NCBI GenBank assembly: GCA_013215815.1
Contig: JABSQP010000007.1
Span: 1-64,000, forward strand
DNA from: Alphaproteobacteria bacterium
Lineage (GTDB): Bacteria; Pseudomonadota; Alphaproteobacteria; Micavibrionales; Micavibrionaceae
DNA length: 64,000 bases
Direction of reading: 5' to 3'
A program made the position numbers and the translations under genes. Shown here piece after piece: positions 54,922 through 63,932 of the stretch. Every line of letters starts with the position of its first letter. The first letter of the stretch is position 1. The notes beneath the pieces were generated by a model. The model was not told the DNA's origin and did no database searches. It was given only the letters and a program-made list of their open reading frames with translations.

Positions 54922-56358
54922 ATGACTGACTTTTTTCTCACTATAGATGCATCATCTGTTTACACAACAGATGTGCCGACGCTTGAGATTCTGATTAATA
55001 GCAGTGTTGTTTCCTCCCTTTCTATTTCATCTGGATTTCTTACATCTACATACCAGTTATCGTTTAACGGGAACAAGCCTTCTTCATTATCTTTTAGATT
55101 TAATGATGGATTAGCTGAAGGCGGTCGATCAATAACGCTCAACAGCATTCTTGTGAATGGTATTAACGTCAATAATTCAAACTTGTCGGCATTAACGCTT
55201 AACCAAAACGATAGCAGCAATTTAAATATTACGAATACGGATTATTTGTTTGGCAAAATAAACCCGTCCAATACTGAGATGGGAACGCCTACAATTGAGG
55301 GCACAAACGATACAGAAGTAATCAATGGAACCGCTAGCGATGACATTATTCGCGGACTAAACGGCAACGATAAAATTTTCGGAAATGCTGGTGATGATCG
55401 TATCATTGGAGATAATGGTCTTGATCATATTATTGCAGGAGACGGCAACGACATTATCCAAAGCGGCAAACACAATGATCGTGTTCATGGCGGGAATGGC
55501 GATGATCTTATTTACACCCACAATGACAATGACGTTGCCTATGGTGAGGCAGGACGAGATGTCATTAACGGAGGAAAAGGTAATGATCGTCTCTACGGAG
55601 GCGATGATGCCGATATCCTCTATGGTCACAACGACAATGATAAACTCTACGGTGAAAACGGTAATGACCGCTTAGAAGGCCAAAATGGTAATGACATCTT
55701 ATATGGCGGAAATGGTGATGATTACCTCACTGGAGGGAGCGGTTTAGATAAATTATACGGTAACAACGACGATGATTTCCTGAACGGAGGCGGTGGTAAC
55801 GACCGTCTTTATGGTGGCGCGGGAAATGATGATTTACGCGGCGGAGGCGATGATGATTTACTCTATGGCGAAGATGGAGATGACGATATCCGCGGCGGTA
55901 ACGGAAATGATGATCTATTCGGTGGAGACGGCGTAGATAAACTACGCGGTGAAGGTGGAAATGACATCCTTATCTATGACAGTCAGGACAGATACTGGGG
56001 TGGATCTGGCTTTGATTGGATCGTTGTCAATGAAACGGAAACAGGAAATTTAGATTTTTCAAATGGAAAATTTAAATCCGGTATCGAAGGTATAAGCCTA
56101 GAGAACTGGAACAACGGTCTACAAGCAAACAATTTAACAATTAACATTGCTGATATCGTCGCCAAATCAGATTTAAGTTACTTCTTTGTGGCAGGCGATA
56201 ATGGCCTCGATGGCGTTCTTTCAACAGACTTTACCGCAGCTGATCGCGTTGCAGGTGACGTTAACCGCGGTGGCAGAACGTACGCGCATTTCAGCGACAG
56301 CGGTACAGACATTTATATCGAAGTTGGCATTGATCTAAACGGCGTCACCATCGTTTAA
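54922..56358 (+). CDS. RTX calcium-binding exoprotein with possible carbohydrate-binding N-terminus
   Basis: A 478-residue secreted protein. Residues 1-95 (ILINSSVVSSLSISSGF; LSFRFNDGLAEGGRSITLNS) look like a beta-sandwich; they recall calcium-dependent carbohydrate-binding modules (CBM36/60 type), by eye only. About 20 glycine-rich nonapeptide repeats of GGxGxDxLx type (GNGDDLIYTHNDND; GKGNDRLYGGDDADILYG) occupy about 130-355 and bind calcium. There is no signal peptide, and the C-terminal ~115 residues fit a type I secretion signal region. No T1SS exporter genes are in the window. Enzymatic activity is not visible. Confidence 0.88.
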   Translation: MTDFFLTIDASSVYTTDVPTLEILINSSVVSSLSISSGFLTSTYQLSFNGNKPSSLSFRFNDGLAEGGRSITLNSILVNGINVNNSNLSALTLNQNDSSNLNITNTDYLFGKINPSNTEMGTPTIEGTNDTEVINGTASDDIIRGLNGNDKIFGNAGDDRIIGDNGLDHIIAGDGNDIIQSGKHNDRVHGGNGDDLIYTHNDNDVAYGEAGRDVINGGKGNDRLYGGDDADILYGHNDNDKLYGENGNDRLEGQNGNDILYGGNGDDYLTGGSGLDKLYGNNDDDFLNGGGGNDRLYGGAGNDDLRGGGDDDLLYGEDGDDDIRGGNGNDDLFGGDGVDKLRGEGGNDILIYDSQDRYWGGSGFDWIVVNETETGNLDFSNGKFKSGIEGISLENWNNGLQANNLTINIADIVAKSDLSYFFVAGDNGLDGVLSTDFTAADRVAGDVNRGGRTYAHFSDSGTDIYIEVGIDLNGVTIV

Positions 56359-56452
56359 AACCTGCATATTCCTCAGACTTGACCAAAATCATTGATTTTT
56401 CGCACAATTGCGCTTATATAATGCGCCTACAACAAGACTATAGGATAAGAAT

Positions 56453-57361
56453 ATGTGGAAAGTAGCCGCTCTTTACAGATTTGTAACACTAGAAGACTTA
56501 CCTGCATTGCAGAGTGAGATTAAACAAGTTTGTCAGGAAAATGATATTTGCGGCACACTACTTCTCGCGCACGAAGGCATTAACGGAACCGTCGGTGGCT
56601 CGGAAGCAGGGATTGATAACCTCATGGCCTGCCTAGAAGAAAAATGTGAAATCAGCAAAGGTGAAGTCAAATTTTCTACAGCGAGTGATCAACCTTTCCG
56701 CCGCATAAAAGTCCGTCTTAAACAAGAAATCGTGACACTGCGCGCGCCCAAAGCAGATCCCAACAAGCAAGTTGGAACATATGTTGATCCAGAAAATTGG
56801 AACGCGCTGATGAATGATCCAGACGTTACCTTGATCGACACACGTAATGATTACGAGACAGCCGTTGGTATTTTCAAAGGCGCCATTGATCCAGACATCA
56901 AAACATTCACTGAATTTAAAGATTATGTTGAAGAGAACATGGATCCCACAAAGCAAAAGAAAGTGGCTATGTTCTGCACAGGCGGTATTCGCTGTGAAAA
57001 AGCCTCAAGCTACATGCTGACAAAAGGCTTTGAAGAGGTCTACCACCTAAAAGGAGGCATTTTGAAATATTTGGAGAATATTCCAAAAGAAGAAAGCCTC
57101 TGGGATGGTGACTGCTTTGTTTTTGATCGCCGCGTTGCCGTTGGTCACAATTTAGAAGAAAGCCCATACGACCTTTGCTATGGTTGTCGTTATCCTATCA
57201 CAGAAGAAGACCGCCAGAGCGATGCCTATGAAAAAGGCGTATCATGCCCGCACTGTATTGATACATTAACACAAGAGCGTGCGCAGGCGCTACGTATGCG
57301 CCACGCCCAATTCACCCAAAATAAAGAATATCCGGAAGTACAAGAAAAAGCGTCAGCTTAA
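56453..57361 (+). CDS. trhO: tRNA uridine(34) hydroxylase TrhO (YceA family)
   Basis: Oxygen-dependent hydroxylation of U34 in certain tRNAs, in the rhodanese superfamily. The 302 residues start [18 protein letters not shown], followed by [13 protein letters not shown]. The rhodanese domain (about 115-205) has the active-site loop [16 protein letters not shown] with C175 and C181. C-terminal cysteines (CYGCRYP; CPHC) may bind a metal. It follows the RTX gene by 94 bp on the plus strand and is convergent with the anti-sigma-like gene. Confidence 0.94.
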   Translation: MWKVAALYRFVTLEDLPALQSEIKQVCQENDICGTLLLAHEGINGTVGGSEAGIDNLMACLEEKCEISKGEVKFSTASDQPFRRIKVRLKQEIVTLRAPKADPNKQVGTYVDPENWNALMNDPDVTLIDTRNDYETAVGIFKGAIDPDIKTFTEFKDYVEENMDPTKQKKVAMFCTGGIRCEKASSYMLTKGFEEVYHLKGGILKYLENIPKEESLWDGDCFVFDRRVAVGHNLEESPYDLCYGCRYPITEEDRQSDAYEKGVSCPHCIDTLTQERAQALRMRHAQFTQNKEYPEVQEKASA

Positions 57362-57372
57362 ACTTCCTGACA

Positions 57373-57699
57373 TTATATCCACTCCTCACTACCGAAAATA
57401 TCGTAAAAGACTTCGTCCTCAACGACGAAAGCAAAACTTTCCTGTGCCACAGCATCGTTGCTATCTGGAACCACCACGTCTGTTTGCTGCGCCGATATAA
57501 AAACGACCGACAATAAAGCGACACAAGCAAAAGCTAATGCTGGCTTAGGCATAAAAAACAGATCTAGAATATCGGTAAATGACCTTCCTTTTGTCACCTT
57601 GTTACTAGGCACCGCATCAATAATGCGCTCTGCCAAATTTGTTGAAGGCGGCGGTGTAAAACGCTCCTGTAGTAGTTTATCTAAATCTTTATCTTGCAT
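57373..57699 (-). CDS. Short membrane protein, probable anti-sigma factor of the adjacent ECF sigma
   Basis: A 108-residue protein with a polar N-terminus (DKDLDKLLQERFTPPPSTNLAE), one membrane helix (about 53-70, PALAFACVALLSVVFIS) and a ~38-residue outer tail. It overlaps the sigma-factor gene by 11 bp and is the last gene of the EF-hand/ECF operon, so an anti-sigma role is likely by context and topology. The sequence lacks a zinc-binding HxxxCxxC motif, so it is not of the ZAS class, and the family is not recognised. Confidence 0.65.
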   Translation of the reverse strand: MQDKDLDKLLQERFTPPPSTNLAERIIDAVPSNKVTKGRSFTDILDLFFMPKPALAFACVALLSVVFISAQQTDVVVPDSNDAVAQESFAFVVEDEVFYDIFGSEEWI

Positions 57700-58276
57700 A
57701 CCGTCCTCCTTTCTTATCTATTAAACCTTCTCTTGTTAAAGTGCCCTTTAAATTTTGTTTAGCGCGACCTAAAAGTGATTCAAAAGCTTTCAAACTTACG
57801 CCCATAATATGAGCCGCCTCTTTTTGCTTTAACGCATCATCATAACAAAGACCAATAGCCATCTTCTGCTTATCCGGTAGAAGAGATATTGCGTTTTCAA
57901 CGCGTCTTTGCTCTTCACTCATTGTCATTTCTTGTTCAGCGTCCGAGCCGTAAGACACCATATTTTCTATTCCCTCAATACGAACAACTGATTTTGTTTT
58001 ACGTTTAAAATCCAAACACTGGTTCATCACAATTTTATAAAACCATGTTTTAAATGTTGCTCCTTTACCATCTTTCCAAAGCGCTGGTTTATCCCATAAC
58101 TTCAAAAAAGCCGCTTGTACCATATCCTCTGCATCTTCTTTATTTTGAAGAATGCGGTAAGCTGCACGGTAATACATATCACTATGCCGTCTTACTAAAG
58201 TAGAGAAAGCCTGGTGATCTCCGTTTTTCAAACGTCGCGCCAGGCTTTCATCAGTATCATCTAAATTCTCGGTCAT
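57689..58276 (-). CDS. RNA polymerase sigma factor, ECF subfamily
   Basis: A 195-residue ECF sigma. Region 2 covers about 22-90 (HQAFSTLVRRHSDMYYRAAY; EDAEDMVQAAFLKLWDKP), with KTWFYKIVMNQCLDFKRK as 2.4. Region 4 (about 127-180) has LLPDKQKMAIGLCYDDALKQ and the HTH AAHIMGVSLKAFESLLGRAK. Target promoters cannot be inferred. It lies 9 bp after an EF-hand protein and overlaps the membrane protein gene downstream. Confidence 0.93.
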   Translation of the reverse strand: MTENLDDTDESLARRLKNGDHQAFSTLVRRHSDMYYRAAYRILQNKEDAEDMVQAAFLKLWDKPALWKDGKGATFKTWFYKIVMNQCLDFKRKTKSVVRIEGIENMVSYGSDAEQEMTMSEEQRRVENAISLLPDKQKMAIGLCYDDALKQKEAAHIMGVSLKAFESLLGRAKQNLKGTLTREGLIDKKGGRYAR

Positions 58277-58285
58277 ATCCGATTA

Positions 58286-58645
58286 TTATTCAGCTGCCTC
58301 ACGCTCTGCTTTCTTCGCTTCACGCTTAGCTTCCATTTCTGCTTTTTTCGCTTCGCGCTTTTCTTTCCACTCTTCTTTTTTCTCTTTCATTTCAGCGCGC
58401 TTTTTTTCGTGAGCTGACTTAGCTTCTTCACGAGATAGCTTGCCGTCATTATTTGTATCGATGCTAGAGAAACGCTCTTTAGCACGCGCCATGAATTCAC
58501 TTTCTGAAATCAGGCCATCACCGTTTGTATCACCCGGAATTTCACGTTCCATTTTTTTACCATCATGCGCAGCATCTTCCGCAAGAACAGGCGCCGCCTG
58601 GAACATTAAAAATGCAGCTGTAAGCATTAGTGTCTTTTTCATCAT
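58286..58645 (-). CDS. Exported EF-hand protein with a charged helical tail
   Basis: A signal peptide (MMKKTLMLTAAFLMFQAAP, then VLA) and two EF-hand loops: PGDTNGDGLISESEF (about residues 36-52) and SIDTNNDGKLSREE (about 60-74). Both keep the D-x-N/D-x-D-G-x-I/L-x-x-x-E pattern, so calcium binding in the periplasm is likely. The remaining ~45 residues are a repetitive Lys/Glu/Ala helix (KKEEWKEKREAKKAEMEAKR). Start at 58645 with AGGA upstream. It heads the operon with the ECF sigma and membrane protein genes. Confidence 0.82.
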   Translation of the reverse strand: MMKKTLMLTAAFLMFQAAPVLAEDAAHDGKKMEREIPGDTNGDGLISESEFMARAKERFSSIDTNNDGKLSREEAKSAHEKKRAEMKEKKEEWKEKREAKKAEMEAKREAKKAEREAAE

Positions 58646-58691
58646 TTTTCCTTTCAAGTTGAATTCTTATACTCTTTATACGTTGCTAATA

Positions 58692-58739
58692 GAAAAACCC
58701 TTCGAAATAATTCTATTATTTCTTAATAACAGAAAGGGT
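58692..58739 (-). terminator. Rho-independent terminator of the RTX subtilase gene
   Basis: Outer stem ACCCTT/AAGGGT encloses an inner AT-rich hairpin and is followed on the minus strand by TTTTTCTATT. It lies 30-77 bp beyond the subtilase stop codon and insulates the EF-hand operon, whose promoter must lie in 58646-58691 or within this element. Confidence 0.7.
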
Positions 58740-58768
58740 AATAGCTAGGGCATTGATATAAAAGGAAT

Positions 58769-61700
58769 TTATAGAGATTGATTCACAACTAAAGTGCCAT
58801 CAGTGACCAAATCATCCACTGAAGAACCACTTAAATCTGTGTAAATAAGGGCTGCACGACCATAGGCGCCACCAGCGTCACCATCTGCGTTGATACGAAG
58901 ATCTGTTGTCCCATTGCCATTATCAATGAGTTGCACTAAGTCGTTAATGTCATCCGTGCCATGTGTATATCCGGTTAGAAGGTCTGTGATGTTTATAATA
59001 TCCTCACCTTGCGTCATGTTATAAAGACGATCAACACCTGTGCCTAAATCAGTCAAACCGAATGTATCCTGTCCGGCATCACCATAAAAACGGTCGGCAC
59101 CCGCACCACCAAGAAGAACATCGATACCGGATCCAGCGTAGAGGTAATCTGTGCCATCACCACCTTCAAGGCGATCATTACCATCGTTACCGTACAGGCG
59201 GTCATTACCTAACCCACCTGTCACAGTGTCATTTCCAGTTCCTCCATACGCGCGGTCATTACCTATATCGCCGATCAAAAGATCATGACCAAGACCTCCG
59301 TCAAGAAGGTCATCGCCAAGACCACCATTTAACGTATCATTATCTGCTTGACCATAAAGCCGATCATTCTGAGCGCCTCCATCTAACGTATCGTTTCCAG
59401 CGCCGCCATATAGGGCATCAAAACCTGAGTTGCCATATAGGGTATCATCACCAGCATCGCCATAGAGTTTATCGCCGTCAGAGCCACCATCAAGAACATC
59501 TTCTCCATTACCACCACGGAGAAAATCCCGTCCAGAGTCGCCGTTTATAATATCATCACCATCATCACCAAATACTCTGTCGCGACCTACACCTCCATTT
59601 AAGGTATCGTTGTCATTACCACCACGAAGTGTATCTGCACCATCTCCACCATTTATAGTGTCTTCACCATCATCACCGAACAAGGTATCATTGCCATCGT
59701 ACCCATCGATAATATCATTCCCCACTCCGCCATATATAAGATCTAAGCCGAACCCGCCATTAAGCCTATCAGCACCTGCATCACCCCTAATCACATCGTC
59801 TCCAAGCCCACCTAAGATCTCATCATCGCCATCTCCACCATACAAACGATCATTACCACTACCAGAGTCTATATAATCGTTCCCCTGTTCTCCATGAACA
59901 GCGACATCAGCTGTATTTGCCGCTGCAAAACTATCATCCCCCTCACCTAGATAAACTGTCGCTGTTCCAGCACCTCCTATATAAACAAAGTCGTTTCCTG
60001 CTCTTGTGTTTATAAAACTTACTGTACCACCGTTACTTGCGTAACTTTCTACGACGTCGTTTCCTGATCCTGTATCAGTTACATTTCTGTTGTTTCCAAC
60101 AAGTTCTACCGTCACATCATTAGTAGAATTGTCCTGATCAAGAATAACTGAATCAAATCCACTCAAATTCACAAAAGTTAAATCATCATTTTTAAGGATA
60201 ACACTATCAATTGCTCCCGCTTGCAATACGCTCGCTGATAGTGTTGTACTCCCGCGCACAACATTCAAAATATTATCAGTAACACCCGCCTGCCCTAAAT
60301 CGTCACCTGTATAAGTAAAGTCACCTGCATCAGGGTGTGTCAGTGATTTACCACCGCCACTCCAACCAAGGACTAGACGTGTATCAACAACCGGATCAGG
60401 TTGACCACTACCTGCTACATAAGCATCAAGTTCTGCACGCGTATAAGACGTGCCGCTAAAAATAAAGTTTTCAATATTGGATAGCGTGTCAGTAAACGCT
60501 TGAACAACATGAGTTAGAGCGACTGTTACACTATCAATTAAATTGATAAGGAAATCGCCAATATCGAATGTATAAGAAACAGTATCGTTTCCTTGCGCGC
60601 CATCAATTACATCATCACCAAGAGATGCATGGATCGTATCATCACCGCGTCCAGCATAAAGTATGTTATTTGCAGCATTCCCTGTCAGCGTATCGTTTCC
60701 ATCACCTGTATATAGATTTTCAATCTGTGTTCCCGGATCAATAATGAAGATATTTCCAGCAAGCGTTCCACCGAAATTAAGGTCTATGGTCGTGTTGCCT
60801 GAAACAGCCGCAGCATTAATTGTGTCTGTCCCCCCATCACTGTCAGTCAAAGTTGTTCGCGCGCCCGAAAAACCTGCGTATTCATTCGTATATACATAGA
60901 GATCATCACTGCTCTGTGCACTACCGAGAAACTCCAGCGACCAATCATTAAGTGTTCCTGCATTACCGCCAGCAACATCTTCAATAGTAAGTGTCCACGT
61001 TCCTGCAGATCCCTCACCCCAATGCGCCGCGGAGCTAAATCCAAAATCAACACCTGTTATGCCATAACGTGATGTATACGCACCGTTTTCAACACGGTAC
61101 ATCAACACACTGTCCGTACCATCAGGTGATGTCAGTGTAACGATTAAATCACCCGCTCTGGAATGAGATATATCAAGATCGATTAACACATGCTCAATTG
61201 ATATATCTTGTGCGATATCAATTGTCGTTACTACCGTACCAAGATCTGGAAGCGCTAAAGCTGGTGCACTACTTGTCGGCGCAATAGTCGTCATATTGGT
61301 ATAGGTTTGTTGGATATTCCAGGTCTCCGCCATGCGCACGGCAGCCAATGCATCAACATTTCCGTAGCCATAATCGTGACTGAAGTGCATACCGCCACCA
61401 TTCCAATTGGTCGCACCGTTGAACTGCCACCCTTCACCAGCCCACCCTGTACCGCCAGCGTCATTCTGACGTGAACTCATCGCTAAAATTTCTTGAACAT
61501 CACGATAACCAAGATCAGGATTGGCTTCTAACATAAGAGCAATCACACCTGATACAGCCGGCGCAGAGAAAGAAGTTCCGCTTATGATATTTGCACTATT
61601 TGTGTCGTTCGGACTGGCAACATAAAGATCATCACCTGCTGCTGTGACAAGCAAGTTGGCTCCGGCATCAGAAAAATCAGCATACGTTCCATCTTCTGAT

Positions 61701-62542
61701 ATAGCACCAACCGTAATTGTGTAAGGGGAGTTTTGGTAATTACGATAGTTTGCACCTGCACCGCTTGCACGATCATTCCCTGCTGAGAAAACAATATTCG
61801 CGCCAAGACCATCTCGACCAAATTCAACAAGCTCTTCAAACTTGGCTATGATCTCACTTGTGTCTGTTCCAATAAAATTGATTTTCGTGTTATCACCAAA
61901 TGCCGCGTCGATACCCCAGCTGTTATTGATGATATCAAAATCATTATCCAGTGCGTACTGAAAGGCATCAACAACATCAGAGAGATCGCCTTCGCCGTTA
62001 AATCCACGGCGAATACCGACTAACTCAGAATCAAAAGCAACACCAACAGTGCGCGATCCGTTATCATCACCTGCCAAAATCTGAGATACGTTTGTTCCGT
62101 GATTATCACCTGCGTCATTAATGGAGTTATTATCATTATCCAAGACGTCATAATCTAGATCTGTACGGAAATGGTTGGACAGTTCACTATGGTTATAATT
62201 AAACCCATCATCGATCACACCTACACGCACACCTTCACCAGTATAATCATCCCACACAGGCATTGTGTTAAGACCGTTTGCCCCAGTATGGTGCCACTGC
62301 TCCCAGAAATTTCCGGAAATAACGCCAGGATCAGAAGGAATCCCTTTCGCAGAAACAGTTGTTTCTTCGATTGAAAATTCAGTTTGGGTTGAAGATGTTG
62401 GCGTCGTGGCACTGCCTAAAAGCAGGTGTGAATTATCATCATCTAAGACGTATAGAGAAGACGCGTCAGTACGCTCCTTCTCAATAAGACTTAAATCATT
62501 AGAATCAGCAATTTGCGATGAAATACCGTCCAAAACCCTCAT
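58769..62542 (-). CDS. Subtilisin-like serine protease with P domain and RTX repeats (type I secreted)
   Basis: A 1257-residue exoprotease. The S8 domain (about 95-400) has the catalytic triad D111 (VGVIDDGFNY), H148 (NHGTNV) and S324 (SGTSFSAP), with the oxyanion Asn near 256 (SAGNDR). A proprotein-convertase P domain (about 440-541) includes TSPDGTDSVLMYR and EDVAGGNAGTLNDWSLEFLG. A first RTX cluster (about 605-670) and a second, long cluster (about 865-1180, more than 25 nonapeptides) bind calcium. The end is a hydrophobic type I secretion-like tail. No signal peptide. No exporter genes nearby. The gene diverges from a symporter, and the EF-hand/ECF operon lies downstream. Confidence 0.92.
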   Translation of the reverse strand: MRVLDGISSQIADSNDLSLIEKERTDASSLYVLDDDNSHLLLGSATTPTSSTQTEFSIEETTVSAKGIPSDPGVISGNFWEQWHHTGANGLNTMPVWDDYTGEGVRVGVIDDGFNYNHSELSNHFRTDLDYDVLDNDNNSINDAGDNHGTNVSQILAGDDNGSRTVGVAFDSELVGIRRGFNGEGDLSDVVDAFQYALDNDFDIINNSWGIDAAFGDNTKINFIGTDTSEIIAKFEELVEFGRDGLGANIVFSAGNDRASGAGANYRNYQNSPYTITVGAISEDGTYADFSDAGANLLVTAAGDDLYVASPNDTNSANIISGTSFSAPAVSGVIALMLEANPDLGYRDVQEILAMSSRQNDAGGTGWAGEGWQFNGATNWNGGGMHFSHDYGYGNVDALAAVRMAETWNIQQTYTNMTTIAPTSSAPALALPDLGTVVTTIDIAQDISIEHVLIDLDISHSRAGDLIVTLTSPDGTDSVLMYRVENGAYTSRYGITGVDFGFSSAAHWGEGSAGTWTLTIEDVAGGNAGTLNDWSLEFLGSAQSSDDLYVYTNEYAGFSGARTTLTDSDGGTDTINAAAVSGNTTIDLNFGGTLAGNIFIIDPGTQIENLYTGDGNDTLTGNAANNILYAGRGDDTIHASLGDDVIDGAQGNDTVSYTFDIGDFLINLIDSVTVALTHVVQAFTDTLSNIENFIFSGTSYTRAELDAYVAGSGQPDPVVDTRLVLGWSGGGKSLTHPDAGDFTYTGDDLGQAGVTDNILNVVRGSTTLSASVLQAGAIDSVILKNDDLTFVNLSGFDSVILDQDNSTNDVTVELVGNNRNVTDTGSGNDVVESYASNGGTVSFINTRAGNDFVYIGGAGTATVYLGEGDDSFAAANTADVAVHGEQGNDYIDSGSGNDRLYGGDGDDEILGGLGDDVIRGDAGADRLNGGFGLDLIYGGVGNDIIDGYDGNDTLFGDDGEDTINGGDGADTLRGGNDNDTLNGGVGRDRVFGDDGDDIINGDSGRDFLRGGNGEDVLDGGSDGDKLYGDAGDDTLYGNSGFDALYGGAGNDTLDGGAQNDRLYGQADNDTLNGGLGDDLLDGGLGHDLLIGDIGNDRAYGGTGNDTVTGGLGNDRLYGNDGNDRLEGGDGTDYLYAGSGIDVLLGGAGADRFYGDAGQDTFGLTDLGTGVDRLYNMTQGEDIINITDLLTGYTHGTDDINDLVQLIDNGNGTTDLRINADGDAGGAYGRAALIYTDLSGSSVDDLVTDGTLVVNQSL

Positions 62543-62668
62543 ATCCTTCTAACCCATTCTCTATTCTATAAAAAAAACCTTACAAAAGCTTTTAAAATAC
62601 ATAAAATTGTATTTAACGCGTTTTACTCATCAAAATTATTATTCAATTTTATCAAAGGGTTAATAGAA

Positions 62669-63931
62669 ATGACGATAGACACCCCAAAATCAGACAAAAA
62701 CCTTTGGGTTAAAATTATTATAGGCATGATTTTAGGCTTTTGTGTAGGCGCTGCTCTCTCTCCATCCGGTTTAGCCCTCATTGAACCATTTAAAGCGATT
62801 GAAATAGGTCGCTGGATCGCACTTCCGGGCATCATATTCCTTGGCATGCTAAAAATGGTCGTTATTCCTTTGATCATTTGTTCCGTTGTTTTGGGGATTG
62901 TCTCATGTGGGAATATGGCTTTTTTGAAAAACATGGGCGCACACATTGTCCCCTACTTTCTTATCACAACCTTCTTTGCAATTTCCATTGGGGTTACAGC
63001 TGTACATCTCATTAATCCAGCTCAATACATGGACAACACAATAGCAGAAGCAACAATGCACGCGACGGACATGCCTTCTGAAATTTTTGATGATCTCAGT
63101 ATTCCTGATCGCATTGAAAATCTGATCCCAACAAACTTTACACAAGCATCTCTTGAAAAGAACATGCTGCAAATCGTAATTGCGTCGATCATTCTCGGCA
63201 TCATCATGCTCTGCCTGCCTAAAGCGACGTACGAACCTTTTGAAAGACTGTGCGAGTTTGGACAGGCGGCCTGCATGAAAGTCATTGAATGGGCCATGGT
63301 ACTCGCTCCTTATGCTGTCTTTGGTCTCATAGCAAAAGTCACCATTACATTAGGGTTAGAAACCATTATTGGTGTCGGGGCTTACATGGCAACGGTTATG
63401 ATCGCCTTAGCAGGCTTACTTGTTTTCTATCTTTTCGTTGTTTCACTATTGGGGAAACGATCTCCGTTTGCCTTTCTGGCAAGCATTAAGGAAGCACAAC
63501 TGTTGGCGTTCTCGACATCCAGCTCAGCGGCAACGATGCCATTTACATTAAAAGCCGCAGAAGAGGGATTAAAGGTTAAAGAAAAAGTATCACGCTTCAT
63601 TATTCCGCTTGGTGCAACAATAAACATGGACGGAACAGCGCTTTATCAAGCTGTCGCGGCTCTCTTCCTGTGTTCATTATTTGGAGTAGACCTAAATGGC
63701 GTAGAGATATTCATTCTCATGCTCACAACTGTCGGCGCTTCAATCGGAACACCAGCAACACCAGGCGTTGGTATCATAGTCCTCGCAACTATTCTTGCTG
63801 GTATTGGCGTGCCACCAGAGGGCATCGGCATCATACTCGGCGTTGATCGCCTACTAGACATGTGCCGTACAACGTTAAACGTGACAGGCGATCTTGTCGC
63901 CACTACTGTTATGGATCGTTGGATGAAATAG
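62669..63931 (+). CDS. Dicarboxylate/amino acid:cation symporter (DAACS, SLC1 family)
   Basis: A 420-residue transporter with about eight helices and two re-entrant loops. The family signatures are the serine-rich STSSSAATMPFTLKAAEEG, the NMDGTALYQ ion/substrate site and the GTPATPGVGIIV loop; VDRLLDMCRTTLNVTGD is the final conserved helix with the substrate aspartate. It takes up glutamate, aspartate or C4-dicarboxylates by Na+ or H+ symport; which cannot be decided. It diverges from the subtilase gene. A peptide-derived amino acid supply fits the neighbour by inference. Confidence 0.93.
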   Translation: MTIDTPKSDKNLWVKIIIGMILGFCVGAALSPSGLALIEPFKAIEIGRWIALPGIIFLGMLKMVVIPLIICSVVLGIVSCGNMAFLKNMGAHIVPYFLITTFFAISIGVTAVHLINPAQYMDNTIAEATMHATDMPSEIFDDLSIPDRIENLIPTNFTQASLEKNMLQIVIASIILGIIMLCLPKATYEPFERLCEFGQAACMKVIEWAMVLAPYAVFGLIAKVTITLGLETIIGVGAYMATVMIALAGLLVFYLFVVSLLGKRSPFAFLASIKEAQLLAFSTSSSAATMPFTLKAAEEGLKVKEKVSRFIIPLGATINMDGTALYQAVAALFLCSLFGVDLNGVEIFILMLTTVGASIGTPATPGVGIIVLATILAGIGVPPEGIGIILGVDRLLDMCRTTLNVTGDLVATTVMDRWMK

Positions 63932-63932
63932 T

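Noticed and set aside
55290-56000. Regular short repeats that look like a tandem array or CRISPR.
   Set aside because: The period is 27 bp without unique spacers and it is in frame; it encodes RTX nonapeptides.
59062-59550. Plus-strand open frame of 162 codons opposite the RTX subtilase gene.
   Set aside because: It is an antisense shadow of the nonapeptide repeats: His/Arg/Gln-rich, repetitive, and without a ribosome-binding site or domain.
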